NCBI RefSeq assembly: GCF_032118995.1
Contig: NC_092662.1
Coordinates: 682,001-746,000, forward strand
Direction: 5' to 3'
Origin: Asterias amurensis
Taxonomy: Eukaryota > Echinodermata > Asteroidea > Forcipulatida > Asteriidae
Length of the DNA stretch: 64,000 nt
Part shown: in pieces, positions 29,901-44,900 of the stretch
Layout of the letters: each line of letters starts with the position of its first letter
How positions within the stretch are numbered: position 1 is the stretch's first letter
Made by a program: the position numbers and the translations under genes
Notes under the pieces: generated by a model
What the model was told of the DNA's origin: nothing
Database searches by the model: none
Seen by the model: the letters and a program-made list of their open reading frames with translations, nothing else

Positions 29901-32900
29901 TGTTAAGACGAAGGTACTGTGTGTTATATACTGCATATTAAAGAGAGACTCCAAGGTTAAATTTGGTTTTGTAATGCACTTATTCTAGAGATAGTTCTCT
30001 TGAAAGTGGGGAACAAATTACAAGTCTCTAACCCATCTCTGCCCTCACAGGTACCCGTTTACCCTTACCCCTGAAGGGAGAGAAACACTGATAGTAATGT
30101 GTGTTTTTTTTATATGCAAGACGCCAGACACACAAGGCCTGAAGGTCACTTCAAGGTGTGGGCTACAATTATTTTATTCCAGAGGCCGTTGCCACCTACT
30201 CCTAGGGCTGATACAGGGTAACCCCCTTTGGATGTAGGCTTGGGTATCATCAATCCAAAGCCTGGCTGGTAGAGCAGAAAGCTCTACATCCCCAATTTTA
30301 CTCATATTTTGAGTCTGATGAGCTAAACCCCTCAGACACAACATGCCAAACTAACTGGATGTTGTTACATTAACTTCAACCTTTCCAAAAACTTTGTAAC
30401 TTTTTCAGGAAAAATCCAGTTTTGAATAAAGATTTGTCTTAGACTATCATGAAGAATCAATATTTCTCTTACCACAACTTGCAACATTCCGCTCCTTAAA
30501 CCCGTTTGCACTCTCCACGTCACATTACCCTCGGCTACCAACACCAGTATAATATCAGCCATGTTGTCACTGCTCCGACCAAACTTAATCTCCACCAAGA
30601 CGGGTACGGAGGCGCTGCTCTGGGCTCCGCTGCCAGCATGAAGGAGAATAATGTGGAATTCTGGCTGCAAGGAGCCGAGCGTTTCTTGTACCTCGCAGCC
30701 AGTGATGGGCTGCTCTACGACATGCTTGGCGGTGAAGTCTAGTGTTTGGAAACCCGGTGAGATCACACAGATGGATGGAGTTTTGATGCCTGTTAAAAAT
30801 GAATCCATCAAAATCGCATGGAATTAGCTGGATGCTGTTTTGATGCCTGTTAAAAATGAATTCATCAAAATCACAAGGAATCAGCTGGTTGAAGTTTTGT
30901 TGCCTGTTAAAAGGAATTAATCAAATTCGCACGGAATAAGCTAGTTATAGAGATTCATAAAAATCTCAAAATATGGGTTTTGAGTTCTGCCAAAATGAAT
31001 TCATCAAAATCACAAAATTTTGAATTTCTCATTTGTAAATTTTCATGATTTTTACTTTTGGAAGGCAGTGTTGATGTTTGTAGTTTTGATGCCTGCCAAA
31101 ACATCAAAATCTCAAAAATGAAATTAACAGTTTGATGCCTGCCAGAACTAATTTCAAATTCAATCTCAATATTAGTATGTTTGTGAGCTGACCAAACTTT
31201 GATACCATGAATTCTCTAAAATCTTAAAATATTGTCAAACATATAACTGGATGGAAATCAGATGCCTGCCAAACTCAATTTCACAAAAATCTGAAATGTG
31301 AACTTGAAGTGTAACTGGCTGGAATGTTTAAGCAAATTCTTTAAAAAGCTCAAAATAAACACAATTGCACATGGGTTTTGCTGCGCGCGCACAAACAAGT
31401 GAAAGAAAAACCACATAACCTCATGCATAATACAAACTGTGCTAACTTGCATAATATTTATAGTTGATTTTAGGGTGAGACTGTGAAAATTCAAGTATAT
31501 AGCGTTTCATTACACCCGAGGGGGTCTCAAAGTACTTTGTTTTCAATGAGGTATGTGGAGCTATGCTCAAAACACCATTTGTTTACATCACACAATGTAA
31601 TGGTTCAGGTGTTGTGGGGCAATATGCAGCCAACCACACCACAAAACATAGCGGCAAACCCCTTCTTTAAGAGGCACTATTGGTAATGGCTCAAAATTAT
31701 TGTTAGCATAAAAAATTACTATAAAATAATTGTGAGAAATGGCTTCCTCTAAAGTAATGTAGGTTTCGAGAAAGAAGTAATTTTCAAGACCTCAAAATTA
31801 GATTTTGAGGTCTCGAGGTCAATCATCTGAAAGCACACAACTTCGTGTGACAAGGGTTTTTTTTTTTCGTCCAGTATTACCTTGCAACTTCGACAACCAA
31901 TTGAGTTCAAATTTTCAAAGGTTTGTAATTTTTTGCATACATATGTTGAGATATACCAAGTGAGAAGACTGGTCTTTGACAATTACCCAAGGTGTCCAGT
32001 GTCTTTAAGAATAAGTGAACTGTGTTCTTTAAAGTGCATTACCCAACACAAAGGACCTACAACTTTCTTTTCCATCCAAAGGACGCTCCAATAATAGTCA
32101 AGTGTCTTGCTAAAGGACACACATGTCAAGACCAGGACTCGAACCCTAACTCTGCTGATCAGAAACACCAGAGCTTGAGTCCAGTGCGCTTGACCGCTCG
32201 ACCACGTCACTCTAGTTTCACAAGTCTCACCTACAAGTAAAAATAAACTTGAAGATACCTACCTGCCCCAACAAGGAGGGTAAAAGCATTTGCATCAAGC
32301 ACCTCACTAAATGTGGCGGCACTGTCATAATGTTCTTGAACAAAATTTAAGAGGTTGGTGTTGTCTTGAGGTAGAGCTGTCTCAATGAGATTAATTGAGA
32401 TCTCACTGTTCCACGTAACTGAGGTATTATGTGGTACCTGTAAGGGGAGAGATCAAAAGTCAAGGTAGAGGTCAAGTCAGTTGAACAATAAGTATGCCTT
32501 CTTATATGGTTTCATAGCAGGCCTGATACATGTACTTCACGGAGGCAACGGAGGTGGTTGCCTTCATGCTCCCTGGTTGCCTTGGTGCCATTAAAATGCT
32601 ACAGTAGAAATTTACACTTTCTTTAAAGGGTGCCATTAACCACTGAGAAAATGCCTTTGTGCCCTTGCCCTTTCAAAAACGAAGCATACAGGCCTCTAAA
32701 GGTGTCTAGTGGAACTGTGCCACCACAAGTTCTCTCCAGAGAAGTAATAAAACCATATGGAAAGAAACCATATGGAAGGAAATTGTGCTTCAAACTGTTT
32801 GTAGTAGTACCAGGAACTAAGTATGTTTTCATAATGTATCCCAGTCCATGGGAGAAGCTCTTTCTGGAAATCACACATGTTAAGAAATGAATAAGATGCA

Positions 32901-35900
32901 AAAACCGAGAGGGAGTGTTGAAATTTTGACACATCCTGAGGGCTTAGAAGAAGAGGAGGGGTTTCCTCCCACCTTTTCTAAAAGGGTATCTAGTGATACC
33001 AAAGGATACAATATTTCAGTCAGTACTTCATGTTTTGAGTCATTCAGATATATAGCTGTGGCGTGTGGCTTGATCAGGCTTGATGCTTATTCATCTAACC
33101 AAAGCCCTACATGTTGTCCTTATCTGTTTTCTTGTGTATTTATGGTTTTTTCTTTGGCCCTTTGTGTGTGTCTTCTCTTTGGTTTGTACAAGTTTCATTT
33201 GTTTTCGACTGATGACGTTTATTGAGGGGCGTGGGACAATATTTATATTTTTAATTTGTTTTTGTATACTTTACAAAATGTGTGTATTTTTGTACGTGAT
33301 GTGATTAAACAAAGTATTATGACACAGCTCTGTCAATCACTGTGTGTTTTAAGCCATAAGACAAGAATTGTCAATGTACCCCCAGAACATCATCAACACT
33401 CTCATCACACACAGCAAGCTTTATGTGCGGTACAATTCTCTGAATTCTTCTCACGGTAGACAACGTATAAATTTCACCTGCGCTACCCCTGACCTGACCC
33501 CTGATGAACCAATACTAAAGTACCCCATCAGTACAGTCTACTGGACATGAATCATGCAGGGGTGCCCATCCTAGTTCCTGCTTCTAACCAATAGGTGTCA
33601 ATAAATCAAAACTGCCTAAGGGACAGTGTACAGTTTACTTTGTTGTGAGAGCGAAAGGGAAGGGGGGGGCAAAATCAATGCTAAAACTTTGTGGTAAAGT
33701 TCAAGGATGGCCACGAGTATAAAGCTGGTCACAATCGTGCCAGGAATACATGTGTACCTGTACATGGCTGTACCACCCCCAGTTGAACACACAAACCCTA
33801 ATCCATACTGCCGATGTAGAGACTAACGACCCCAAAATCAACGTAAGCCAAACTTCAACATACATGTTCAGGGGTCACCTAAACTTCGGCTCTGGTAGTG
33901 AATGGTTGAGTGCATATGTTTTCAAATAAACCCTAAATGATGCATTTGACCTACATGTAACACATTCAGAAATAAATCCCCAAATACTCTCTTTTCAATC
34001 CTGGTTCCTGATGATACTGAGAGTATTAAACCTAAGCCCAATTTCATAGAGCTGCTTTTAGCATAAATAAATCTGCTCAGCATATTAAAGTGAGGCATAC
34101 ATGTTATCAGAGTAAGGTGATCAGCTAGTACCATGTTTTGCTAAATGAGTACAAAATACTAACTGCAAGTTGATTCAATTACTCATACTGAACAAAAAAC
34201 AGGTGAAGCTTGGATTTTGTTGAGAGAAATTTAGACATCATACACAATAGCTTTTTCACGATGTTCATTCTCTTCTTATATTGGCAAAAATTTACTTTTT
34301 CCTAAATTCCAATTTAATGTATCATGTTATTTTTGTATGAAACACATCGTCAACAGTTTGTTATATGCATCCATTTTGTGACTCTCCAAGAAAGCCAAGC
34401 ATCTCAATAGTTTCAATTTCTCTTGGGAAAAGATGTTGGCATATTTTGGGGGTTCTATTTGAGTAAGCATTTATTTGAGCAACTGTGCATTTGTGTAAAC
34501 CCTACCATATTGACTCTACTGAAACCCTTGTGACTGGCTTGACTACTGTGTCTGTGTAAATACACCAGCATAGACTTATTGGGATATAGGCCAAAGTCAA
34601 AATATGTTGACTCTCTCCAAGCCCTAAGGTTCGTTGGAAATAATATCTAAATCAAAAGATTGTGCTGCTGTCGTCAGTAAGTTTCCTTCAAAATGGAATG
34701 TTTCTTGCCTAGGATCAGAAGTAGTAGCTGCCTTTTTTGAGGATGAAACAAGTGTAACAAGAACTGAAAACTAACAAGGAATTATTAGTGAAGTATGTAA
34801 ACAAACTTAAACTAGCTGTTTTGAGTTAAAATAGACTGTATTCAAATTGGCGTACACAGCTATGGCTATGACAGAGCTACATGTTCCAACATTTGCATCT
34901 GGCAATCAAGAAGATTTTGAACAGCAGTCAGGGAAACATTTTTTAATTACTGTCAACATTTTCTTGCAACTTTGACGGTTTGCTATTTTATGCATGTTGA
35001 GATACATCAAGTGAGAAGACTGGTCTTTGACAATTACCAAAGTTGCTCATTTTTTAAATATATTTAAATAATATTTTTTAAATACTTTTATCTGACTGTA
35101 ATTATGGCTTGCGTTGTTTGGATGTTGCATGAAATAAAATTAAAATAAGGGTGTTTGTCTTCGCATGATGACGCTACCATCCAGCTGTAGTCAGAGCTCA
35201 GGCCACCAGTTTAGACTTGCCCAAATTTGTTCAAAACAGAACAAATTTCCAGACTATGTATGAACACATTCATGTTCACTTAACTGTTAATGTAACAGCA
35301 TCTGGAATAACCAATGAACAACCCCAAATGTCTTCACAATATGCTTATGATTTGATTTACACCTGTTCTTTAAGGACTTGATGAAAATGTTTTAAAACAA
35401 GTTTAACTGCTTAGAGCACATTGTATTTGACCTTCCCTAATGTTTAATTCCCCTACAAATGACTCCGTCTTTAGAACCGCTGTAGTTTAAATAACTCTAC
35501 CACCTGATGCACCAACTAGGCGCCACAACCAGTCAGATTCCCTCCCTTCTCTTTCCAACAACGAGCGTAGTCTATAACACTTAACAGGTATTTTACAAAG
35601 CAAGGGAACAGACTATTTTGTAACTAAGGTCTTGCCTTCTGAGGGCGCTCCATTCTCCGAACAACCTTTGAACTTAGAGTGTCTAACTCGATGCAAACTG
35701 GTTTTCTTATTTTAGAGTAAGGGGTTAGGCACTTAAATTTGTCGCCAATGGACTGTATGTAAGAAATATGTTCCTATGAAAATCAAATCAGCATTTTTAT
35801 TGACTAGTAGCAAGGAAGGAGAGAGTAATTTTACTGACTATGATCGTTCTGACGAAAAGCGAAAAATGAGTTACTCATAGCCGCCCAGTGGTTGGAAAAT

Positions 35901-38900
35901 GTCTTCGTCAAAGGACCTAGACAACTTTCTTCTTGAGAGGTAGGAATTTTTCACCGCAGCTGGTGTTGCGGATGATTTTAGATATGTGGATGAAGCGTGT
36001 GATTATAATACTGTTTCATTAAAATAAAAATGTTTCAACAGTTGGAAAGCAATTGTTTTCATACTCTGACACTAATCTGATACACAAGTGTATTTTTGTA
36101 CAGTTGTTTATAAAAATTGTAAAAAACAATTTATAAAAAAAAATGCACATGAAGGGAGTTTCATCGATCATGTGATTTTTAAAACCTAATTTTAAACATG
36201 CTTGTATTGATTTAATATGAGTATACAGATAAGAACAAACAAAAAAACAATTTCATAATGCTGCTGCTTACCAATAATAATTGTTTGTGTGCTTACTAAA
36301 TTATGTAAGCAATTTCCAACCCAGAACACTGCATGTTCACAATGGGTTTGCAATGCTTCTGATTATAAGAATCTTTGTTCAACCCAAAATTATTAAATAA
36401 TCTTGTGTTGGGTGAAATGCATGGGGGTAAAAAGTTGAACTTGAAATTCCAAAGAGGAATTCCGGTTTTTACTCACCACAATTTTTATATCATAGAGGGG
36501 AATAGGAAAAATGTTCTCTCCCTTGACTCGCCACAACACCGCAGCAGCAGAGTTCAATACGAATACAAGGTTCCGTGCTAAAATACCTCCCTGCTTGGAT
36601 TTAAAATTGAAGTCTATGGTATTCTGAGGGTTTAACTGCGAAGATGAAGTAGAAAATAGTGGTGGCGTTGACGAGCGTAGATTTATAATATGGACTTCTG
36701 GGTCTTGAGTGTTGGGCGAAGCAGCAACACAACCCGATAAGCATGACATGGGCTGTTCGCTGTATGCATGCACACTATGTGGACTCGTTAGTTGTTGTGG
36801 CTCACATATCTGGCTGCATGTAATACCTGCATAGAAGAAACAAATAAAAGGATTGTTCAGATAGAAACAAGGGACTCAATCTTAGGCAATGTCCAAACTG
36901 GCGGCTACGGCTCCATCTATATTTCCTACATAGGTAAAAACATTAGTCAGATAGAAACAGTTCAAACAAGGCACTCAATCTTAAGCCATGTCTGAATTTG
37001 CGGCTACAGCTACGGCTGGAATTCTGGGTCATCGTACTACGTCCTGATTAGTGTTGTAGCAAGACCAATTTTAGTGGTGGTCTTTAAAAACAAAATTTCT
37101 CCTGTAAAGATATGGGACCATCATTGCTGAAGTGCAATCTCGGAGAAATCTGTGCTGGGCAGCACAGTATATTTTGCTGTTAGTGCTGGGTAAAATTTGT
37201 TAGTTCTAGGCAGGCCCGCCCAGCACCGCCCACCGCGGCTACAACACTGGTTCTTAGCAATACCTTTCAGCGATAGTCAAAGTCAGAGATGTAGTCACCC
37301 ATTCACATGCAGCCTTACAAGACATTATTTCAAAGAGTGACTAATAATAGTAATAATAATATTTAATTCTTATAATTATGCACATTACAATACCAAAAAA
37401 ATATGCCATTTACAATTACAATACTCGTAAAATCGATGTTCAATACATGTACATTAAAAGCTCTAAGGGCCGCCCCCCCCCACCCCCCAAAAATACCCCT
37501 TTTGACATGTGGCAACAATACAGCAATCTTAAATAATCTCCAGTAGTAGAATATTGTCCGCCCTTAGTATAAGTTAATTGTACGCCAACCACAGTGTTTT
37601 CCCCTGTAACTTCCCTAACAAGGGCTACAAACAACACAAGGTACAAACATTTCTCAGAAATCGCAACAACCGCTACTGTTTTACTATATTTGGGCACAGG
37701 TTAGTCTGATAGAAACATCATGCAAAATTCATTGTCAAGGTTTTGTTTACACTGTGGACTTTCAATGTTTAAGACTATCCGCATATAAATTTATCAGTTT
37801 AAAACAACGACTCCCTCAAACTACATCTGATGTTTACACACGACAAAAATGTAATTGGCTGGCGTTGACATACAAATGCCAATGCTGTGTATGTTTAAAA
37901 TCTGAAATATGTAAGATAGCCATCAGGGATGCTCAGCTGTGCCTGACGCTGTAAAACTTAGTGAGTTTGTTTGGGAATCGTCCCTAAAGCATAAAATTAC
38001 AATTGATGTTTGTTTATGTGGAGGAGCGAATACAGGGGGCTGGTGATTCTAGTCCATCTGTCAGTCAAAATAGGTCAAGTATTTAAACTAATGATCGTGG
38101 ATGTATGTTTCTTAAAGGAGCACTCCGATACAACTGTGTAGTCTTGTCATTAAAGTTTCAGTGACGGACACGTTAATCCTAACATTCTAGAGTCCTTCAA
38201 AAATCATTCAGAGATTTGGACGAGATTACATTCATCAAATAGACAAAGTGGAGGGGGGGGTCCAACAAATATCAGTTCATTTGAAGAGACTGAGTAATTT
38301 TACAAAAACTCAAGTCAGTCGATTGTGGAGGATTAAGGCAGTGGGATCCTACATAAACTCATATCGGTTGATTTGGAAGGCAGTAGGGATCGTATTGTAC
38401 ATAAACTCATGTTAACACAATCCTCAATCCTCAAGGGCAAGCACTAAAAAATAAAGAAGCCAATTCTATCTTCAATGTGCAGGCCTGTAATTTCATCTTT
38501 GAGAGGGCAAGGCCTTTTTTTGTTTCAAAGAGCACTTCAATTAGAAAATCTTAAAATCCATGGGAACATTTTGAAGGGAGGGGCACAAAGGCCATGAACA
38601 GGGCTAACAGAGACCATGGCATCAATGGCCGCAATGTAATACCAGGCCTGAATGTGCCGTGTCCCTTTGCCAAGATCATTGCAAGTTCAATCACACAAAT
38701 TCCCTCTTTTGCTTTCCTTCATAGAAAAAACTTCTTTAACCCTAGTTCAAGGAGTATGATTCGGTCTCCTTTGTATAACAAGCGGGTGAAACTGTGTCCA
38801 ATACTGTACCCCAGCTCTCTCTTGGTGGTCTTATATCTGGGTCTTCCCACCAGTTATGGATAACCCCTTGCGTACCGTGTTCCATAGATTATGGCTTTGA

Positions 38901-41900
38901 ATGGCATCAACATAAGTAGGTTATTATCAATGTTACTGGGTCATGCAAGGACAAAAGTATGGCCTGCCTCTGGTGCCAAAACACTTTGCAAAGAGCAAAG
39001 ATCGCTGTCATTGTGTCTTAATTTCGTGGTGATCTTTCCCACCTGGGAATTCATAAACGATAGAATTAAATTTGTGTTTGTTACATTTTTTGTTTCTTTT
39101 CTTTTACCTCTCAAGTCAGAGTTACCAAACTGGGGCTAGAAGGGGAACAGTCTGGTGCCTTGATTTATGTAATTGGTATTACTATTCAATTACTATTTAT
39201 GTGATGATTAAAAAGACGGGGTGACAGATTTTGAGTCCCTTGATTTGTACAGTTGATTCCTTTTTCAACACAAACATACAAAGATAAACAGAATCTGGAG
39301 GCATTCACTGTTAGAACACTTAGATACAGGTTTTTTTTCTGAGTATTATTATGATAGAAAGTGGGCTTTATAAATTAATATCATTGTTATCATGACTTGT
39401 ATTGGTGAATTAATCTGACAAAATGACAAAATCAACAATTTCAAAGTTCAAACTTGCAAGTAACCATATTATTAAATTATTACATATTTGACCAAGACAA
39501 ACCCTTCAAATTACAAAGAAACAAGTACATTAAAATGAAAGAATAATTCATTCAAACAAGACCAATTAATTAAGATTATAAATTAACACATTACAAATTT
39601 AAAAACTTGACATTAATACTAGAGACAAATAATCACACCAAGAGTAAAAGCATTCTGCTGTGCTTGTACATTGCATTGGTGCCCCATCAGAAGTTAATAG
39701 ACTTTAGGTTTTCTAATGAAAGTAAAATTATATGGAAACGACCTTGCCCTCTCAAAGATGAAATTCCACACCTGTAAGACTATACACACATCAGTCATTT
39801 TTTATGATTCATGTCCTAACATTTAAAGGCAGGAAACACAAAATTAATGAAAGTCATGTTTACTAAGCACTTACTACAAAAAGCGGGATTTATAAGAGTT
39901 AATGATGGTACAGTTTGCAAAATATTCACGTATCTTAAGGGACAATTTATTCCCTCAGTGCTCTCCCTTAACAGTGGTCCGTTGGCCGAATGCCAGTTAA
40001 AACAACCAATGACCTGTCAGGATTCAGCCCAACTCACGTAGTCTTGCTGGTTAGTTTGTTGAACTCCCACTGAGCTACGGGTAAATCACTGATTGTTCGT
40101 ATTGCTTCAAACTACAAGTCACTCTGTTGAAAGGGAGCCATAAGAATACATGTATGGACCTCCAGTGAAAAAGCTGGTGTACTAGTTGAAAGAAGAGCTT
40201 TCCCTGGTTATTTATTATTGGTTATTATTAATGTTTTATTGTCACTTGTAAAAAAACAAAAATTTGTACAGTGAAATGCATTTTGGTTTTGCGTGTCTAA
40301 AAATATATGTCATAAAAATACACACTAAAATTTACCATTAAGGCCCTAGATACAAAAATACATCGAATAGTAAAAAATATTATTTATGGAAAAAGCTAGG
40401 GACAAACCCTGTCCCCCTAAAAAATCAAAATCAAAAATGAATTATTTAATTATTTAATTATAATACAGAGAAAGTTTGGGGGAGAGAGAAGAAAACCGAA
40501 TAGATTTGTCGTGAGAAACACATTTCAGTTTCTGACCCCTGATTTCACCACATCGTTAAAAAACCTGCGCATTTTTCCCAGTGACGCGTTGGACGAGAGG
40601 GGGGTATCATGCCGGAAGTGGCCTGCCATACTTGCGTGGGCGGTTGGCCTGGGAAGCCTCATTGGCATGTACATTCATGACAAACCACAAAGGATAAACC
40701 CTAGCCCGTGAATTGGCACCCGGCCAAGCAACCTAACACACCAAGTCCCATCCACCATATCCCAATGCACCTATAGGAGTATTTCCCTCGTTAGCCAATG
40801 CAGTACACCTATACTGTTTGTACACAGTGTAGAATAACCAACATTTATTCAAATGCATAGTATTTTTTAAAGGGTTTGGGTACTTTTTCTACGACACAAA
40901 ACACTAACGTCTTTACACTACACTTACACGGTTTAAAGATAATGCTGATTGAAAACAGAGTGTCCAAATTCAAAACTGGGTGCCCAGATCACAACACGTT
41001 TTCACATATTGTAATAGTTAAAACAGAGTGTCCAAATTTAAAACTGGGTGCGCAAATCACAACACGTTTTTACATATTGTAATAGTTAAAACAGAGTGTA
41101 CAAACTGGGTGCCCAAATCACAACACGTTTTTACATATTGTAATAGTTAAAACAGAGTGTCCAAATTTAAAACTGGGTGCGCAAATCACAACACGTTTTT
41201 ACATATTGTAATAGTTAAAACAGAGTGTCCAAATTTAAAACTGGGTGCCCAAATTACAACACGTTTTTACATATTGTAATAGTTAAAACAGAGTGTACAA
41301 ACTGGGTGCCCAAATCACAACACGTTTTTACATATTGTAATAGTTAAAACAGAGTGTACAAACTGGGTGCCCAAATCACAACACGTTTGTACATATTGTA
41401 ATAGTTAAAACAGAGTGTCCAAATTTGAAACTGGGTGCCCAAATCACAACACGTTTTCACATATTGTTACAGTTAAAACAGAGTGTCCAAATTTGAAACT
41501 GGGTGCCCAAATTACAACACGTTTTCACATATTGTAACAGTTAAAACAGAGTGTCCAAATTTAAAACTGGGTGCCCAAAATCACAACATGTTTTTACATA
41601 TTGTTACAGTTAAAACAGAGTGTACAAATTTAAAACTGGGTGCCCAAATTACAACACGTTTTCACATATTGTAATAGTTAAAACAGAGTGTACAAACTGG
41701 GTGCCCAACAGATGCCCAAACATCCCTTTGGCTAACACTATGACGAGACAGCTGCACTGAAAATCACTGGAAATGGGAAAGATGTAATAACATGCAACCT
41801 TGACATTCAGCATTACTTTATTCCTGACGAGTATCGTAGCATATTGAACAAAAACATTGAGTTAGTTCACAAAACCTCCACAAGTCATAAGAGAGACTCG

Positions 41901-44900
41901 CATACCAGATGTTATCGCAAATCTTGCCATTGTAATCACCATTCACCACTGTGCAATTTCAAACCACACTCATATTAAGTCTTGTTTCTTTATTTTTTTG
42001 TGAGAAACCACAAAATTCAGTAATAAACACATTCAACGTATGATGAAACTTAATGAAGCCTGACTCGTAAATGTAGAGTGAAGTGCACACGTTTAATAGC
42101 ACATATCATTCAAATTTTATATACAGTACGATTCAACGGTTGTTTTTGTAAAACGCATTTTTTAACCTCCCACTTAAATTTCCATACATGGACCCCCCCC
42201 CCCCCCCCCACTCAAAAAAAGACCATATAAGTTGTCTGTTCATTATTTGATTGTAATTTGTGATAAATTAAATAAAACAATAATACTACCATCAACTTAA
42301 TTAATTTTCAATATTTTATTTTTTAACTGTCATTATGAACCCAAACTTTTGAAGCTTCCCGAAAACATAACAAGTTTTCTACTTCATGCTTTGATCTTGG
42401 TTTTAAAATGCCTACTGTGCAATCTTAAGAATTCATTATGGTTTTCTTTCTAAATCATTATTAACAAGTGTTGTATGTTATTTTACTTTTTGGGGGTGTA
42501 TCAGCAAAACATGTGCCTGTAATGGCAAGCAACTCATGCGTATCTGTCATGATACGTTTGCTTTCATAGGCAAATCCCTAATAAGCATCAATCCATTGTA
42601 GTGTTGAACACTTTTTGGGTGGTTTCAGATCATTCTACAACCATTGGGAAAACTGCCATCGTGACAAACTTGTGCTTACTGTCAGAAATCCTGATGAATA
42701 CCTGACAAGTACAACCGACTGGAAATAAACAGTGGTCATTACAAGAAAAGAAAAAAATGCTTATTGTTTTGGTGAATGATGAAAACAACATTATTATTGA
42801 CAAGATATGACAGACAGTTCGCATTAACAAATTATTTACTCAGGCAGAAAGTGCAAAGTACTTTACAACAATAACTGTTTGCACAATTGCATACCACTTT
42901 TCCCAGCCAAGGGCCTGCATACATAGTATTACATAAACTGTGAATACTAGAAAAACACTGGAAATGGTGTGTCATTGCCGAGCAGTCAAGCCCACTGGAC
43001 ACCAGGCTTGCCGGACACAAGCTCTTGTGTTTCTGATCAGAGGAGTGTGGGTTCTAGACACTTCTAGCTATTAATGTTTCGTCCTTTGGAGAAGGAAAAA
43101 TCCATTAGTTCTGCATACGTGTTATGTGTAATGCATAAAAGAACCCAGTACACAAATTGTAAAGAGAAGTGGTTCGCTTCAGTGTTTATTTTAATGGTCT
43201 GGCAGCTAACCATGTTCACTGGCTGCCATTCTTGTAAAAGAATGGTTGCTGCGTCTCATCACCTTTTCACCTCATCACCCTCCACATCACCTTTTCAGAG
43301 TGATGTAAATATCAAAGGTAAACAAAACAACAAAGAAATGTATGACGCAATATTTGGTATTAAGTGCTTGGTTTTTAACTTAGAAAATAACTATTATAAT
43401 ATCATGTACAGTGATCATACTGTAACAATATGACCCATTCTTCAGTTTTTAATGGTATTCATGTAATTGTTGAATACACCTGAAGGAATGGGTTAAATGA
43501 AAGAATTATGGAGAGCATCAGGCTAAGTTTTTGCTAATGGGCTAACAAACAATTCTTGGTAATGTTTCTTTTTAACAAGAAGTAATATATTTCCTGATCC
43601 TGACCTCAACAAATAAACAAAAATAAGTTGATGTTGATGCCCCATTTTCACAAGGCTGTTTCTTATAAAAATTACCTAAGCAGAAAACAGACAGATAAAG
43701 GTTAATATACTGTACATGTATGCTTTGGTCAGCAGAATCTGTATATAAAGCAGTCATTTCTGCTCAAGCAGCTCTATGAAATTTGGCCCACGCTAATTTG
43801 TAAACAAAGAATAACTGAAAGCTGATTACATGCATTGTACAAGTGACATTCATTTTTATTGTAAATAGTAATTTTTAACAATGCTGCGCATAAATATTGG
43901 AGAAAGAATATTTCTACAGTATATTTGTGAACACATTTTAATGAAAGGTACCTACATGTAGTTGTACCATATTGTAGGAGCAAAATCTGTTCTATTGATG
44001 TTTATACATTGACAAACTTTGTGGCCGTCCGTCACCATGTTTGTCATGTATGCTTTTAAAGTATTAATGATGAATACTGCTTTTCAACACAAAAAGGGTT
44101 CAGACTATCCTTTGTTCCAGCTTTTCTTTGATTTGAATATGATAGAAAAAAGATTAAAAATGCCCCACTGCAGTGACAGTCTGTCATGCATTTTACAACA
44201 CAAGAAGATTTATTTAAGAGATTTATAAACCCTCTTAACCGCAGATGTTCAAAATTTATTGTAAAAACTGCCAGCCACTTGTCCAACACGGAAGAACCCC
44301 CCAAAACAGGCATAATTTGTTTGTTGAGCATTTTACCAAACTGCTTCATCTTCTAAGCATCTCACTACCTCTTAAGTTATTCCGGAGCCATCATGTCTCG
44401 GAATCAAGAACCAAGACCATCACGACGCAGCCGTTGTTCAACATATGCATCGTACAAGCCGGCGATGTCAAGCCAGTTACTTGTCCCAGCTGCACATAAG
44501 ATGTAGATGCCCTGCTCTGTCCGTCGACTCAAGATGGCGATCAAACCCACAACCACAGACCCTCCACAAACTCAGAATCAAGCTGGGTTTCTTTTCTCTC
44601 CCCAGTGTAATGTGATTTAAAATTAGCTATTTCTGGGATGAGTTGGTTAGCACTTCAAATATTATAAAATACAAGTTTAAAGGCAGGGTGTATTTTTGTT
44701 AATTTGTCGAAGACCAGTCCAGTATCTTTACTTGGTTCTCAGTGTGTGCATCAAATAACAATCCTGTGAAAGTGGCAAGTAAGAAATAAATGAGAGAAAA
44801 AACACCCTTGTTGCACAGTACATGTAGTAAACATGTACTGTTGTGTGTTTTCAAGCCTTAAGCCTTTCTCAGCTTCAAGTTATCAAAAACAAATCTTTTT

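Larger units (their letters stand above)
29215..36826 (-). other. TGFBR3: TGFBR3 orphan-domain region (exons 2-5), two homologous exon pairs
   Basis: Exon pair 36477-36826 + 32263-32437 encodes orphan subdomain 1, and pair 30473-30789 + 29215-29377 encodes subdomain 2. Both pairs have phases 1-0-1 and similar lengths (350+175 and 317+163 nt). Each first exon runs to a 'VxxVLxxxxxVxWRVxxG'-like segment (LVFVLNSAAAVLWRVKG; ILVLVAEGNVTWRVQTG). Each second exon ends with a shared pattern (LLNFVQ..AATFSEV..ANAFTLLVG; LLAWAA..VTSFTRA..ANKFVVMSG). In vertebrates this region binds TGF-beta and is known to consist of two tandem domains. Confidence 0.88.

Noticed and set aside
32887..33304. Hydrophobic plus-strand frames that look like membrane proteins
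   Set aside because: They lie in TGFBR3 intron 2 in T-rich DNA, which gives Phe/Leu-rich frames by composition alone.
40876..41682. Regularly spaced repeats that could be mistaken for a CRISPR array
   Set aside because: The units are contiguous 61-68 bp minisatellite copies with no unique spacers, in an animal intron.
43074..43433. A 119-codon plus-strand frame
   Set aside because: It lies in TGFBR3 intron 1, shows no family resemblance and begins within SINE-like sequence.
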